Part shown: positions 1 to 9,197 of the stretch, one piece after another
How the letters are laid out: each line of letters opens with the position of its first letter
Numbering within the stretch: the first letter of the stretch is position 1
NCBI GenBank assembly: GCA_007695295.1
Contig: REEB01000113.1
Coordinates: 1 to 47,070, forward strand
Length of the DNA stretch: 47,070 nucleotides
Reading direction: 5' to 3'
Source of the DNA: Puniceicoccaceae bacterium
Lineage (GTDB): Bacteria > Verrucomicrobiota > Verrucomicrobiia > Opitutales > Opitutaceae
Notes under the pieces: generated by a model
The model's database searches: none
What the model saw: only the letters and a program-made list of their open reading frames with translations
Told to the model about the DNA's origin: nothing
Made by a program: the position numbers and the translations under genes

Positions 1-74
<74 letters not shown>

Positions 75-185
75 AGAGCCTATGAATCTCTGGGATTCAA
101 TGACTACTGGAAGACAGGCTTTCGCCTGCCACCTTGTTTAAAGGATTTGATTAATCGGGGTCCGATCAATCGCACAAAGTAAATT

Positions 186-196
186 TCAAAGAACCA
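186..196 (-). promoter_or_regulatory. boxA-like antitermination word
   Basis: The minus strand reads TGGTTCTTTGA, resembling the boxA consensus TGCTCTTTA found in rRNA leaders, where NusB and S10 bind. It sits about 110 bases upstream of the 16S start and downstream of the candidate promoter, the expected place. The match is imperfect. Confidence 0.4.
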
Positions 197-219
197 AATT
201 GTTTTTGGGAAAGCTTTCG

Positions 220-248
220 ACTAAGCCACATCGCGGCCGCCAAGTCAA
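220..248 (-). promoter_or_regulatory. candidate rrn promoter
   Basis: The minus strand has TTGACT (248-243), a 17-base spacer, then CTTAGT (225-220). The -35 is close to TTGACA. The -10 matches only three of six consensus positions. Start of transcription would be near 213, giving a leader of about 140 bases. The same TTGACT hexamer precedes tRNA-Pro in this window, which adds some support. Confidence 0.35.
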
Positions 249-533
249 GCCTTCCGGAAAAGTTTTTTGGAAATTTTCGAAGAACGTCCCGAGACTCTCG
301 ACCGTTTGTCGGCCACCAGGAACCATCGGGAAGGATCAACCTGAAGATCGCCCGACCCGGATCAAGCCTTTTTGGAGACTTTTTTTCGATGTTAGCCCTT
401 TCCCGGTTCGCCATTAGCCAAACTGCTGGCCTGCGCCCCTCCACCGCATCCGCGGCCGCGGCCGGCCCCGCCCCCGGGCCGGCCTTTCCGGTTTGCTTTT
501 CCCGGACGCGCGAAGAAAACCGGAGGCCGCACC

Positions 534-3464
534 ATGCCGGAAACCCTCGTCACCCTGCCTCCAGCAGCCGCTGCCTGGCTGGCCGCCCAGGAGCCGCGGC
601 ATCCCTGGCGGCAAGCCCTTGCCCCCTCCATTCATTCACCCGCCTTTTTCGCCGCCGATCCACCGGGCCGGCGCCTCGGCTCGGGCGGAGGTACCGTCCA
701 CCTTCTCTGGCGGGCCTGGCTCGACTTCGGCCAGGATGCGTGTCCGGAGGGACCCGTCGCCTGGCTGGGCCAAGGTCCCCAGCGGCTTGTTCTGCACGCG
801 GGCGGAGAGAGTCGCCGCCTGCCGGCCTATGCAGCCCTCGGGAAAGCCCTCCTCCCGCTTCCGAATCTCGGCCACGACCATCCCCAGACTTTCGGCCAAG
901 TCCTGGCCGGGCACCAAATCCCCCGCTATCAACGCGCTCTGGAAGAGGCCGGCCCCGCCTGCCGGCTGCTCCTCGCATCCGGCGATGTCTGGCTGGACTT
1001 CAACCCCCAGGACATTCCCCCGCTCACCTCCGACATCACAGGCATCGGCATGCGGGTTTCTCCGGAAACCGCGGCCCACTTCGGCGTCTTTTTCTCCTCT
1101 CAGGGCAACGGCCTGACCGAACGAGAGCCCCGGCCGGTCGCTTCCTTTCTCCAAAAACCCGATCCAGGCGAAATTCACCGCCGCCTCCGTGACCAAGAGT
1201 GCTTCGTCGACACCGGCCTCTGGTTTTTCTCCTCCTCAGCGCTCGCTTTCCTCTTCCGGCTTTGCGGTTGGGATGATGCCCGCCGCTCCTTTGCCACCAA
1301 GGATGGTCTGCCCCGGACTCTCGATCTCTATTCCGAACTCGGCCCTCACCTGGGCCAGGATGCCAAGCCCCCAAGCTCCCGCCTCTTCAAAGGCTGGACC
1401 AGCCTCGGCCGTTCTGTGCTTCCCCTGCACCGGGCCCGCTTTGTCCATCTCGGCACGAGCCGCCAGCTCTTCGAGGCCGTGGGGGAGATTGCGCGGCAGG
1501 CGCCGGGGCAGGCACACCGTTATTTCATCCACTCGGAAGGCCATGCCTCCTCGGGCACGGAGATCCCTTTTGTCTGGCTGGATTCCTGTGCCGGCCGGCC
1601 AGTCGCTCTCGCCGGGCACAACCTCGTCACCGGCCTGCCTCCGGACCACCAACTGCACTCACTCCCGCGGTTCCTGTGCCTGGACACCCTCCCCATCAAG
1701 GATGCCGGTCATGTGATCCGCGCCTACCACCTCGACGACACCTTCCGGGGAAGCCCGCGGCAGGGCGCCCTCATCTGCGGCCAGCCCGCGACACGCTGGC
1801 TGGAGGCGCGCAAAGCGCTGGATTCCTGGCAGGATGACGATGTCTTCACCCTTCCCATCTACCCGTTGGTCCCGTCGGATGGCCTGACCCAGGATTGGAT
1901 TGACGGCTTCACCGCGCCCTCGCCTTCGCAGGCCTGGATTGAGCGCTGGCTTTCCGCAGCAAGGATTTCCGCGGCGGAAATCCCGTCCCGGGTCGATTTC
2001 GACCGCTATTACGATCACCGCCAGGCCTGCGCATCCACTTACCTCCGGCACATCCTCGATGGCCTCGGGCACGGACGGCAACTCACCCCCGACACCCGGG
2101 ATCTCGACGCCCTGGCCCGCTATTGCCGAGACCAGGCACCCGGACTGAAAAGGCTGCTGCTCCGCCGCTCCTCCACCATCCTCACCGCCGCCTCCCAGGC
2201 GCAGGACCGGTCGCGACTGCTCTTTCTCCTTTCCCGGGTCACCTCCGGCCGCCGCCAATCCACCTATATCAACCACGGGTTCCAAACCCTGCGCGAAGCC
2301 ATCCTCAATGGCAGTGGCAACGACCGCGTCAGTCCCGTCCTAAAACTCAAGGCAGACCAGATTGTCTGGGCGCGAAGCCCCGTCCGCCTCGATCTGGCCG
2401 GCGGCTGGACGGACACCCCGCCTTATTGCTTCGAGCACGGGGGCGCCGTGCTCAACCTTGCGGTCAACCTCAACGGGCAGCCACCGATTCAGGTTTTTGT
2501 CCGCCCGGTCTCCACTCCCTGCCTGCGCATCCGCTCGATCGATCTGGGGTCGTCCGAAACCATTCTCGACTTCCAAACCCTGGCCGGCTTCCGAGACCCC
2601 CATTCCGGCTTCAGCCTGCCCAAAGCAGCCCTAGCTTTGGCCGGTTTTCACCCCGACTTTGCCCGTGACCGCCCGCCCTGTACCCTGCGCAAACTTCTTC
2701 AGCAACTCGGGGGCGGTCTCGAACTATCCCTCCTCTGCGCCGTTCCCAAAGGCTCCGGCCTGGGCACCAGCAGCATCCTCGCAGCCACCCTGCTCGCCGC
2801 TCTCAACCGCGCCTGCGGACTCGGATGGGATACGATCGCACTTTACCGCAAGGTTCTCACCATGGAGCAACTCCTCACCACCGGCGGCGGCTGGCAGGAT
2901 CAGGCCGGCGCCCTCTTCCCCGGCATCAAGCTCATCGAAACCCAGCCCGGCCTCTCCCAGCACCCCATCGTCCGCTACCTGCCGGAAACCCTCTTCGAGC
3001 CAGAGGCCGGCGGCTCCCGCTTCCTGCTCTACTACACCGGCATCACACGCCTCGCCAAAGGCATCCTCCAGCAGATCGTGCACGACATGTTTCTCGGCCG
3101 CTGCGAAACATTCCGCCTCCTCGAGGACATCCGCTCCAACGCCCACCAAATCCATCGCGCCATCCAGCTCGGAGATGCCGGGGAACTCAATCGCTGCATC
3201 GCCCGCTCCTGGCGCTGCAACCGCCGCCTCGACGCCGGCACCACTTCCCCGCGGATCGAGCGCATGATCACCGCCTGCGGCCCCGGACTGGAAGCCTGCA
3301 AGCTCCTCGGCGCCGGTGGAGGCGGTTACCTCTTCATGGCCGCCCGCGATCCCGCCGCCGCCCATGCAATCCGGCGCCGCCTCGAAGCCGATCCGCCCAA
3401 TCCGCTCGCCCGCTTCGTCGATTTCTCCGTCTCCCGCACCGGTCTCCAGGTCACCGTGAGTTGA
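534..3464 (+). CDS. fkp: bifunctional L-fucokinase / GDP-L-fucose pyrophosphorylase
   Basis: This 976-residue protein should phosphorylate L-fucose to fucose-1-phosphate and then form GDP-L-fucose (salvage route), supplying donor for fucosylated surface glycans. The N-terminal half carries the nucleotidyltransferase signature LHAGGESRRLPAYAALGK (residues 87-104). The C-terminal part is a GHMP kinase: PVRLDLAGGWTDTPP from residue 616, the ATP loop GSGLGTSSI at 740-748 and GAGGGGYLF at 926-934. Length and domain order match Bacteroides Fkp (about 950 residues) and plant FKGP. GGAGG at 522-526, seven bases before ATG, supports the start. It is the first plus-strand gene after the rrn operon, 102 bases before accB; no fucose importer or fucosyltransferase is next to it. 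Confidence 0.93.
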   Translation: MPETLVTLPPAAAAWLAAQEPRHPWRQALAPSIHSPAFFAADPPGRRLGSGGGTVHLLWRAWLDFGQDACPEGPVAWLGQGPQRLVLHAGGESRRLPAYAALGKALLPLPNLGHDHPQTFGQVLAGHQIPRYQRALEEAGPACRLLLASGDVWLDFNPQDIPPLTSDITGIGMRVSPETAAHFGVFFSSQGNGLTEREPRPVASFLQKPDPGEIHRRLRDQECFVDTGLWFFSSSALAFLFRLCGWDDARRSFATKDGLPRTLDLYSELGPHLGQDAKPPSSRLFKGWTSLGRSVLPLHRARFVHLGTSRQLFEAVGEIARQAPGQAHRYFIHSEGHASSGTEIPFVWLDSCAGRPVALAGHNLVTGLPPDHQLHSLPRFLCLDTLPIKDAGHVIRAYHLDDTFRGSPRQGALICGQPATRWLEARKALDSWQDDDVFTLPIYPLVPSDGLTQDWIDGFTAPSPSQAWIERWLSAARISAAEIPSRVDFDRYYDHRQACASTYLRHILDGLGHGRQLTPDTRDLDALARYCRDQAPGLKRLLLRRSSTILTAASQAQDRSRLLFLLSRVTSGRRQSTYINHGFQTLREAILNGSGNDRVSPVLKLKADQIVWARSPVRLDLAGGWTDTPPYCFEHGGAVLNLAVNLNGQPPIQVFVRPVSTPCLRIRSIDLGSSETILDFQTLAGFRDPHSGFSLPKAALALAGFHPDFARDRPPCTLRKLLQQLGGGLELSLLCAVPKGSGLGTSSILAATLLAALNRACGLGWDTIALYRKVLTMEQLLTTGGGWQDQAGALFPGIKLIETQPGLSQHPIVRYLPETLFEPEAGGSRFLLYYTGITRLAKGILQQIVHDMFLGRCETFRLLEDIRSNAHQIHRAIQLGDAGELNRCIARSWRCNRRLDAGTTSPRIERMITACGPGLEACKLLGAGGGGYLFMAARDPAAAHAIRRRLEADPPNPLARFVDFSVSRTGLQVTVS

Positions 3465-3566
3465 GTTGGCTACGTTTCCCCGGCCAAGCTTTTCCATTGC
3501 CTTGACCCGGTCGCCCGCCCAAGGTCCTGGCCTACCTTCCAAAGCTACTTCAACGAGGAGAAACCC

Positions 3567-4016
3567 TTGGACCTCAAAGAAATCAAACAGATCATCGACC
3601 TGATGAAACGCTCCGACCTGACCGAGTTCTCGGTCGAGGAACAGGGCTTCAAGCTGCGCATCCGCCGCGGCCCCGCCGGCGCTCCCGTGGCCGTTTCCAG
3701 CCCGGCTCCGGCGCTCCCCCCGCCGGCCGCCCCCTCCGAGCCCGCACCGTCGGCGACCCCGTCCGAAGAGATCGGAGTCGATTACATCACCAGCCCGATG
3801 GTCGGAACGTTCTACCGCGCCCCCGGCCCGGAGACACCTCCGTTCTGCGACGTCAACCAGCTGGTCGAGGAAAACTCCATCGTCTGCATCATCGAGGCGA
3901 TGAAAATAATGAACGAGATCCCCGCCGACAAACGCGGCACCATTCTCGAAATCCTGGTGGAAAACGGCCAGCCCGTCGAATTCGGCCAACGCCTTTTCAA
4001 AATCAAGGCCGGCTGA
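3567..4016 (+). CDS. accB: biotin carboxyl carrier protein of acetyl-CoA carboxylase
   Basis: AccB carries the biotin that AccC carboxylates for malonyl-CoA synthesis. The 149 residues comprise an N-terminal segment starting [20 protein letters not shown], a Pro/Ala-rich linker at about 37-68, and a C-terminal biotinyl domain with EAMKIMNEI, where Lys113 is the biotin acceptor. The start is TTG at 3567; GAGGAG at 3555-3560 lies six bases upstream and the family N-terminus begins here, so the start is well supported. accC follows after 19 bases, certainly one operon. The carboxyltransferase genes accA and accD are not in the window. Confidence 0.95.
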   Translation: MDLKEIKQIIDLMKRSDLTEFSVEEQGFKLRIRRGPAGAPVAVSSPAPALPPPAAPSEPAPSATPSEEIGVDYITSPMVGTFYRAPGPETPPFCDVNQLVEENSIVCIIEAMKIMNEIPADKRGTILEILVENGQPVEFGQRLFKIKAG

Positions 4017-4035
4017 AAACCCTCGGCCCCGCCGC

Positions 4036-5394
4036 ATGCAAAAAATCCTCATCGCCAACCGCGGGGAAATCGCTCTCCGCATCGTCCGTGCCTGCCGCGA
4101 GCTCGGCATCAAGACGCTCGCCGTCTACTCCGAGGCCGACGTCGAATCCCTCCACGTCCAGCTCGCCGACGAAGCCATCTGCATCGGTCCCGCCCCGAGC
4201 TCGGACAGCTACCTCAAGGCCGACCGCATCCTCAGCGCCGCCGAGCTGGCCGATGTCGACGCCATCCACCCGGGGTATGGCTTTCTTTCGGAAAACGCCG
4301 ACTTCGCCGAGCAGTGCGAATCCTGCAACATCCGCTTCATCGGCCCCAAGTCCTCCAGCATCCGCATGATGGGCGACAAGGCCGTCGCCAAGGACACTGT
4401 CAAGAAAGCCGGCGTACCCGTGGTCGAGGGCAGTGACGGCCCCGTCACCACCGAAGCCGAGGCGGTCAAGACCGCCAAGTCCATCGGCTATCCCGTCATC
4501 ATCAAGGCCGTCGCCGGCGGCGGCGGCCGCGGCATGCGCATCGCCCACAACGATGTCAGCTTCGCCAAGGAGTTTCACACCGCCCGCAACGAAGCCGAGA
4601 AAGCCTTCGGCAATGGCGCCGTTTACGTCGAAAAATACATCCAGAATCCCCGCCATATCGAGTTCCAGATTCTGGCCGACAGCCACGGCAAAACCCTCCA
4701 CCTCGGAGAACGCGACTGCTCCGTCCAGCGCCGCCACCAGAAGCTCATCGAGGAAGCCCCTTCCCCTTTTGTCACTCCCGACCTGCGCAAACGCATGGGG
4801 CGCGCCGCCATCAAGGCCGCCGTCGCCGCCAAGTACGAAAATGCCGGCACCATCGAGTTCATCGTCGATGAAAAGGGCAACTACTTCTTCCTGGAGATGA
4901 ACACCCGCATCCAGGTCGAACACCCCGTCACCGAGGAGGTCACCGGCATCGATTTGATCAAGGAGCAAATCCGCATCGCCGCCGGCGAAAAGCTCAATCT
5001 CGAGCAGAAGCGCATTACTTTCACCCGGCACGCCATCGAATGCCGGATCAACGCCGAGGATCCCGCCCGCAACTTCACCCCCTGCCCCGGCCTCATCGAT
5101 CTCTACTACGCCCCCGGCGGCCACGGCGTGCGGGTCGATTCCCATGTCTACGGCGGCTATGCCATCCCCCCCCATTACGACAGCATGATCGGCAAGCTCA
5201 TTGCCTACGCCTCCACCCGCGACCTCGCCCTCGACCGCATGTACCGCGCCCTCAGCGAGTATATCATCCGCGGGATCAAAACCACCATTCCGCTCCACCG
5301 GGCCATCGTCAGCGATCCGATTTTCCGGGAAGGCAAGGCCACCACTGCCTTCGTCGCCGAATTTTTAAGTCGAAATCCCGGCGAGCTCAAATAA
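4036..5394 (+). CDS. accC: biotin carboxylase subunit of acetyl-CoA carboxylase
   Basis: This 452-residue protein carboxylates biotin on AccB using ATP and bicarbonate. It begins with the canonical [16 protein letters not shown]. The ATP-grasp glycine loop [15 protein letters not shown] lies near residues 157-171, and [18 protein letters not shown] near 288-305 holds the conserved metal- and bicarbonate-site residues. Length matches E. coli AccC (449). It sits between accB and an Asp23-family gene, an arrangement also known downstream of accBC in Bacillus (yqhY). Confidence 0.97.
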   Translation: MQKILIANRGEIALRIVRACRELGIKTLAVYSEADVESLHVQLADEAICIGPAPSSDSYLKADRILSAAELADVDAIHPGYGFLSENADFAEQCESCNIRFIGPKSSSIRMMGDKAVAKDTVKKAGVPVVEGSDGPVTTEAEAVKTAKSIGYPVIIKAVAGGGGRGMRIAHNDVSFAKEFHTARNEAEKAFGNGAVYVEKYIQNPRHIEFQILADSHGKTLHLGERDCSVQRRHQKLIEEAPSPFVTPDLRKRMGRAAIKAAVAAKYENAGTIEFIVDEKGNYFFLEMNTRIQVEHPVTEEVTGIDLIKEQIRIAAGEKLNLEQKRITFTRHAIECRINAEDPARNFTPCPGLIDLYYAPGGHGVRVDSHVYGGYAIPPHYDSMIGKLIAYASTRDLALDRMYRALSEYIIRGIKTTIPLHRAIVSDPIFREGKATTAFVAEFLSRNPGELK

Positions 5395-5412
5395 CCTCCT
5401 CCGGTTGTGCTT

Positions 5413-5886
5413 ATGTCCACCGATCATCCAGATTCCAACGCCGATAGTCAGGACGAATCCTCCTCCCTGGGCGACATCAAGGTCCACCACAATGTCGTCG
5501 CCAGTATTGTCCGCCTCGCCGCCCTCAAAGTCCCCGGCGTCGTCTCCGTCGGCGGCGGCTTTGTCGACGGCCTCACCGGTTTCTTCAGCAGCAAGGAATC
5601 CGAACGCGGGGTCAGGGTCATCGAAGACAAGGAGCACGACAGTTACGGTTTCGAAATCCGCCTCGTCATGCAGTACGGCGCCGAGCTGGCCAAAACCGCC
5701 TACCAGGTTCAGCTCGAAGTACTCAAACAGGTCCCCGCCATGACCGGCAAAAACGTCTCCCGTGTCGATGTCATGGTCGAGGGCATAAAACTGCAGGAAC
5801 CCAAAAAGGAATCTTCCGCCACCCCCGCTTCCTCCGGCGAAGACGAGGCCGAGTCCTGGATCTCCCACCCGCCGCCGCGCACCTGA
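5413..5886 (+). CDS. Asp23/Gls24 family protein
   Basis: The protein has about 157 residues. The central part, DIKVHHNVVASIVRLAALKV followed by PGVVSVGGG, is the Asp23/Gls24 (DUF322) signature, and the segment ending TAYQVQLEVLKQV with MTGKNVSRVDVMVEGIKL completes the small alpha/beta domain. N- and C-terminal tails are acidic and look disordered. ATG at 5413 is chosen; an in-frame GTG two codons earlier (5407) is possible and neither has a clear ribosome-binding site. Asp23 proteins are soluble and often bind a membrane anchor, which the next gene appears to encode. In Bacillus the relative YqhY is linked to accBC and affects acetyl-CoA carboxylase; a similar role here is inference. Confidence 0.85.
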   Translation: MSTDHPDSNADSQDESSSLGDIKVHHNVVASIVRLAALKVPGVVSVGGGFVDGLTGFFSSKESERGVRVIEDKEHDSYGFEIRLVMQYGAELAKTAYQVQLEVLKQVPAMTGKNVSRVDVMVEGIKLQEPKKESSATPASSGEDEAESWISHPPPRT

Positions 5887-5904
5887 CCCAGCCCCCTCCT
5901 CCCG

Positions 5905-6405
5905 ATGTCTCCCATCTTCATCTTCGCGGCCGCGGTTGCCTTGGTCGGCTTTGTCCTCCTGGTCGTCTTTTTCGGTTTCCTCGCCGTCCGTCCGAAGAAA
6001 AACCTGGCCGCCTTCACCAGCGAAGGCGGCCAGGTCTTCGTCTCGCGCAAGGCCGCCCAGGAGCTCATCCAGGAGTGCTGTCAGGATCTCGACCAAGTCG
6101 CCCGGGCCAAGGCCCGCGTCTCCATCCGCAAGGGCGCCCTCCACACCCGGGTCGATCTCAAAGTTCGCCGCGACTCGCGCCTCAAGGACGTCACCGGCTA
6201 CCTCCAGGAGCGGATCGCACGGGTCCTGCGCGAAAACCTCAATCTCGAAAACGTGGGCGAAATCGAAATCCAAGTCACCGGCATCCTTCCCGGCGGCCCA
6301 AGCCAGGACCGCGCTTTCTCCGTCGTCCCGCCCAAGGATCGGACCGTTTCCGCCGCCGACTCCCCGGAAAACGGCGAAGCCATCCGCCCGCCTCGGGTCG
6401 ACTGA
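5905..6405 (+). CDS. AmaP-like membrane anchor of Asp23 protein
   Basis: This is a 166-residue membrane protein with one strong N-terminal transmembrane segment (about residues 3-27, IFIFAAAVALVGFVLLVVFF) and a cytoplasmic domain of alternating strands and helices (VSIRKGALHTRVDLKVRRDS, then VTGYLQERIARVLRENLNLE). This is the layout of AmaP, the alkaline shock response membrane anchor. It starts 18 bases after the Asp23-family gene, so the pair probably forms one membrane-tethered complex. Assignment rests on topology and context rather than on a decisive motif. Confidence 0.65.
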   Translation: MSPIFIFAAAVALVGFVLLVVFFGFLAVRPKKNLAAFTSEGGQVFVSRKAAQELIQECCQDLDQVARAKARVSIRKGALHTRVDLKVRRDSRLKDVTGYLQERIARVLRENLNLENVGEIEIQVTGILPGGPSQDRAFSVVPPKDRTVSAADSPENGEAIRPPRVD

Positions 6406-6433
6406 TCGGCTCCCGGTCGCCGGCGGCTCCACC

Positions 6434-7108
6434 ATGGCCGATCCTTCCGCCCCCGCCACGGTCGCCCGGGCCCGGTTCTATGCCCTGCTCGACACCGGGT
6501 ACACTGATCCCGGCTCCAACTCTTGGGAAACCACCTGCCAGGCACTCCTCCGCGGCGGCGCGGGCCTGATCCAGCTCCGCGCCAAATCCGAATCCCCCGC
6601 CGAGCGCCGCCGGCTCCTCGAGCGCATCCTTCCGTTCTTTGAACCGGGGAGGATTGTCCCCCGGCCGCCCCCGCTCATCGTCAACGACGACCTCGGGCTC
6701 GCCTGCGCCTTTCCAAATCTCGGCCTCCATGTCGGCCAGGACGACATCCCGCCCGAAGAGGCCCGGCGGAGTCTCGGCCCCGGCCGCATCCTCGGTCTCT
6801 CCACCCACAGCCTCGACCAAGCCCGCGCCGCCCTCGCCCTCCCCCCCGGCACTCTCGACTACTTCGCGGTCGGGCCGGTCTTCCCCACCGCCACCAAGCC
6901 GGACTACCCGAGCGTCGGCCTCGACTTGGTCCGCCGGGTCGCGGCGCTGCAGCCTACCCTCCCCTTCTTCTGCATCGGGGGCATCACCCTCGAAAACGCC
7001 CCCGAGGTCATCCGGGCCGGCGCCCGCGGTCTCGTGGCCGTTTCGACCGTCCTCCAGGCGCCCGACCCGGCCGCCGTCGTCGCCGCCTTCAACCAGCTCC
7101 ACCCATGA
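6434..7108 (+). CDS. thiE: thiamine-phosphate synthase
   Basis: ThiE joins HMP pyrophosphate and thiazole phosphate to thiamine monophosphate. The 224-residue TIM barrel shows QLRAKSES near residue 40, IVNDDLGLAC (pyrophosphate and Mg site) near 79, GLHVGQDDIP near 96, LGLSTHSLDQ near 118, GPVFPTATKP near 145 and GGITLENAPEVIRAG near 185. ATG at 6434 is preferred because it begins just before RFYALLDTGY and because reading upstream runs into the preceding gene. Its stop overlaps the next start (ATGA, 7105-7108), so the two are translationally coupled. No other thiamine gene is nearby and no TPP riboswitch is visible. Confidence 0.9.
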   Translation: MADPSAPATVARARFYALLDTGYTDPGSNSWETTCQALLRGGAGLIQLRAKSESPAERRRLLERILPFFEPGRIVPRPPPLIVNDDLGLACAFPNLGLHVGQDDIPPEEARRSLGPGRILGLSTHSLDQARAALALPPGTLDYFAVGPVFPTATKPDYPSVGLDLVRRVAALQPTLPFFCIGGITLENAPEVIRAGARGLVAVSTVLQAPDPAAVVAAFNQLHP

Positions 7109-8145
7109 ACCTTCCCCGCGTTCTCCTCGTCGGCTGCGGCGGCATGAGCCGCGCCTGGCTCGAAGCCCTCGCCACCACCGATGCCACCGTCGTCGGCCTT
7201 GTCGATCTCGACGAAGCCAACGCCCGCCGCCGCGCCGAGGACTTCGGCCTCAGCGAGGCCTTCATCGGCACCGACCTCGAGGCCGCCCTCGCGCAACTCC
7301 GGCCCGACGCCGTCTTCGATGTCACCATCCCGGAGGCCCACCACGCCGTCACCCTCGCCGCCCTCCGGGCCGGCTGCCATGTCCTCGGCGAAAAACCCCT
7401 CGCCGACACCCTGCCCAAGGCCCGCGAAATGGTCGCCGCCGCCGCCCAGGCCGGCAAAACCTACGCCGTCATCCAAAACCGCCGCTACAACGCCAACATC
7501 CGCACCGTCCTCCGGCTCCTCCGCGAGGGCCGCATCGGCCGCCCCCACACTTTCAACGCCGACTTCTACCTCGCCCCCCGCTTCGGTGGCTTCCGCGAAA
7601 AAATGCGCCATGTCCTCCTCGTCGACATGGCCATCCACACCTTCGATTCCGCCCGCTACCTGAGCGGGAAAAACGCCACCCATGTCTTCTGTCATGAGTA
7701 CAATCCGCCCGGCTCCTGGTACCAGTTCGACGCCTCCGCGATGGCCCTCTTCGAAATGCAGGACGGGGTGGTCTTCAACTACCGCGGGAGCTGGTGCGCC
7801 ACCGGCTCCAAGACCGATTGGTTCGCGCAGTGGCGCATCCTCGGCGACGAGGGCACTCTCCTCTGGGATGGCGGCGCCGGCATTCGCATCTGCCGTCCGC
7901 GGGAAAATCCGGAGAAACCCGCCTTCATGGCCCTCATCGAGGAGCAATCCATCGACCCCCTCCCCTTGGCGCCGGAAGAACGGGGGCACGCCGGCCTCAT
8001 CCGCGAATTTCTTCACTGTATCCGCACCGGCGGCACGCCCATGACCGTTGCCTCCGACAACATTCACAGCCTTGCCATGGTCTTTGGCGCCGTCGCCAGC
8101 GCCGGCCAAAAGCAACGTGTCACCGTGGAAAACGTCGAAGCCTGA
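7105..8145 (+). CDS. Gfo/Idh/MocA family oxidoreductase
   Basis: This is a 346-residue NAD(P)-dependent sugar or cyclitol dehydrogenase-like protein. The N-terminal Rossmann fold opens with VLLVGCGGMSRAWLEAL (residues 6-22). The family catalytic E-K-P is at residues 96-98 (LGEKPLAD). The second half is the alpha/beta substrate domain, with DMAIHTFDSARYLSG containing the conserved HxxD-like segment. The start overlaps the thiE stop by four bases. The substrate cannot be read from sequence; this family is expanded in Verrucomicrobiota and Planctomycetota for polysaccharide sugar catabolism. The convergent rsmE ends 17 bases away. Confidence 0.88.
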   Translation: MNLPRVLLVGCGGMSRAWLEALATTDATVVGLVDLDEANARRRAEDFGLSEAFIGTDLEAALAQLRPDAVFDVTIPEAHHAVTLAALRAGCHVLGEKPLADTLPKAREMVAAAAQAGKTYAVIQNRRYNANIRTVLRLLREGRIGRPHTFNADFYLAPRFGGFREKMRHVLLVDMAIHTFDSARYLSGKNATHVFCHEYNPPGSWYQFDASAMALFEMQDGVVFNYRGSWCATGSKTDWFAQWRILGDEGTLLWDGGAGIRICRPRENPEKPAFMALIEEQSIDPLPLAPEERGHAGLIREFLHCIRTGGTPMTVASDNIHSLAMVFGAVASAGQKQRVTVENVEA

Positions 8146-8162
8146 GCCGGTCGCGCCTCACC

Positions 8163-8948
8163 TCAGCCACCGGCCGGCGGCGCCGCGTGCAGGTGCTGCA
8201 GCTCGTGGCTGAGAATGCTGAGGGCGTAGACGGCCGCCGTCTCGCACCGCAAGACCAGCGGGCCGAGCGTCACCGGAACAAACCCGCAGCTCCGCGACAA
8301 GGCCATCTCCGCAGGCGTGAAATCCCCCTCCGGCCCCACCATCCAGACCACCCGCGCCGGCGCCTGCCCGTCGGTTTCGCGCAGGTGGTTTTCCAACACC
8401 GCCTTCAGTCCCCGGGCGCCGGCGTGCAAGCTCGCGATCAGCCGCAGGTCATAGGCCGGCCCCGGCTCCTGCATGAAGGCCGAGGCCGTCCGCGGTGCTT
8501 CGATCCGCGGCAAAAAGGGGTTGCCGCACTGCTTGGCCGCCTCCACCGCCGCCGCCCGCCACTTCTCCAGCTTGGTTTCCTCGCGCCCTTCCTTCACTTG
8601 GGCGATCGTCCGCTCACTCTCAAGCGGCTGGATCACCGCCACCCCGATCTCGGTCGCCTTGCGGATGATCGACTCCATGTACTTTCCCTTCGGCAGTGCC
8701 TGGGCAAGAGTGATCACATAGGGAAGCGGCCGCGCCTTCTGGTGAAACCGCACTTCCAGCCGGGCTTCATCCCGCCCCGTTTCCGCCAGCCCGCAAACCC
8801 ACTCATTGCCCTCCCCGTCAAAGGCCACTACGGTGTCGCCGGGGCGGGCCCGGTTCGCCTGCACCAGGTGCCGCGTTTCTTCCACGGAAAGCCGGATTTC
8901 GGCGGGATCGAGCGTCGGTGGCCGGCAGTAAGACCTGAAATCAGCCAT
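8163..8948 (-). CDS. rsmE: 16S rRNA (uracil-1498-N3)-methyltransferase
   Basis: RsmE methylates U1498 of 16S rRNA using SAM. The 261-residue protein starts MADFRSYCRPP, typical of the PUA-like N-terminal domain. It ends with the SPOUT knot motifs VGPEGDFTPAEMAL and LGPLVLRCETAAVYAL, corresponding to family GPEGGFS and LGxRILRTETA. GDF instead of GGF is a minor variant. An alternative ATG three codons upstream (8957) is nearer a GGGGGGA stretch, so the start is uncertain by three codons. It is monocistronic, convergent with the oxidoreductase gene, and a terminator for the upstream TonB operon lies just before it. Confidence 0.92.
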   Translation of the reverse strand: MADFRSYCRPPTLDPAEIRLSVEETRHLVQANRARPGDTVVAFDGEGNEWVCGLAETGRDEARLEVRFHQKARPLPYVITLAQALPKGKYMESIIRKATEIGVAVIQPLESERTIAQVKEGREETKLEKWRAAAVEAAKQCGNPFLPRIEAPRTASAFMQEPGPAYDLRLIASLHAGARGLKAVLENHLRETDGQAPARVVWMVGPEGDFTPAEMALSRSCGFVPVTLGPLVLRCETAAVYALSILSHELQHLHAAPPAGG

Positions 8949-8987
8949 GGCCGCCATGGTCCCCCCGCCGGTTTCGCTGGCAAACAG

Positions 8988-9015
8988 AAAAGGCGCCACT
9001 TTCGCGGCGCCTTTC
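8988..9015 (-). terminator. rho-independent terminator of the TonB operon
   Basis: On the minus strand AAAGGCGCC and GGCGCCTTT form a 9-bp stem around an 8-base loop, followed by TTTTCTGTTT. It lies about 180 bases beyond the stop of the TPR gene and just upstream of rsmE, so it should separate these two transcripts. Nothing else is recognisable between 9016 and 9197. Confidence 0.7.
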
Positions 9016-9197
9016 CCGACTTATCAAACTACAAACCAGATCGAAGAAAGAACAGATATTCTGTTCGTGAGAGATAGACGCAGCTCTCCGGTGGCCGTTC
9101 AAAAACACGGCAAAAAAACTCCCCTTTTCTCCAAAAATATCCTCACCGGAATTTCAAACAGCTGAACAACAACGGGTTGCCTCCCGAAAAAATCACT

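Larger units (their letters stand above)
75..533 (-). other. rRNA leader and spacer upstream of 16S
   Basis: This 459-base stretch has no convincing gene. Next to 16S, the minus-strand transcript could form three small hairpins: CTCTC/GAGAG at 64-78, GAATC/GATTC at 84-98, and a 7-bp stem with a GAAA tetraloop at 113-130. Such structures are usual in pre-16S leaders. A boxA-like word lies at 186-196 and a candidate promoter at 220-248. From about 250 to 520 I see nothing recognisable; the short open frames there are chance frames. The end of the stretch carries a good ribosome-binding site (GGAGG at 522-526) for the plus-strand gene at 534. Confidence 0.6.

Noticed and set aside
3465-3566. A weak stem (TTGGC/GCCAA) after fkp as a terminator
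   Set aside because: Only five base pairs and no proper T run; not strong enough to call.
2724-5298. Long minus-strand frames opposite fkp, accB and accC
   Set aside because: They mirror highly conserved enzymes and show no recognisable motif.
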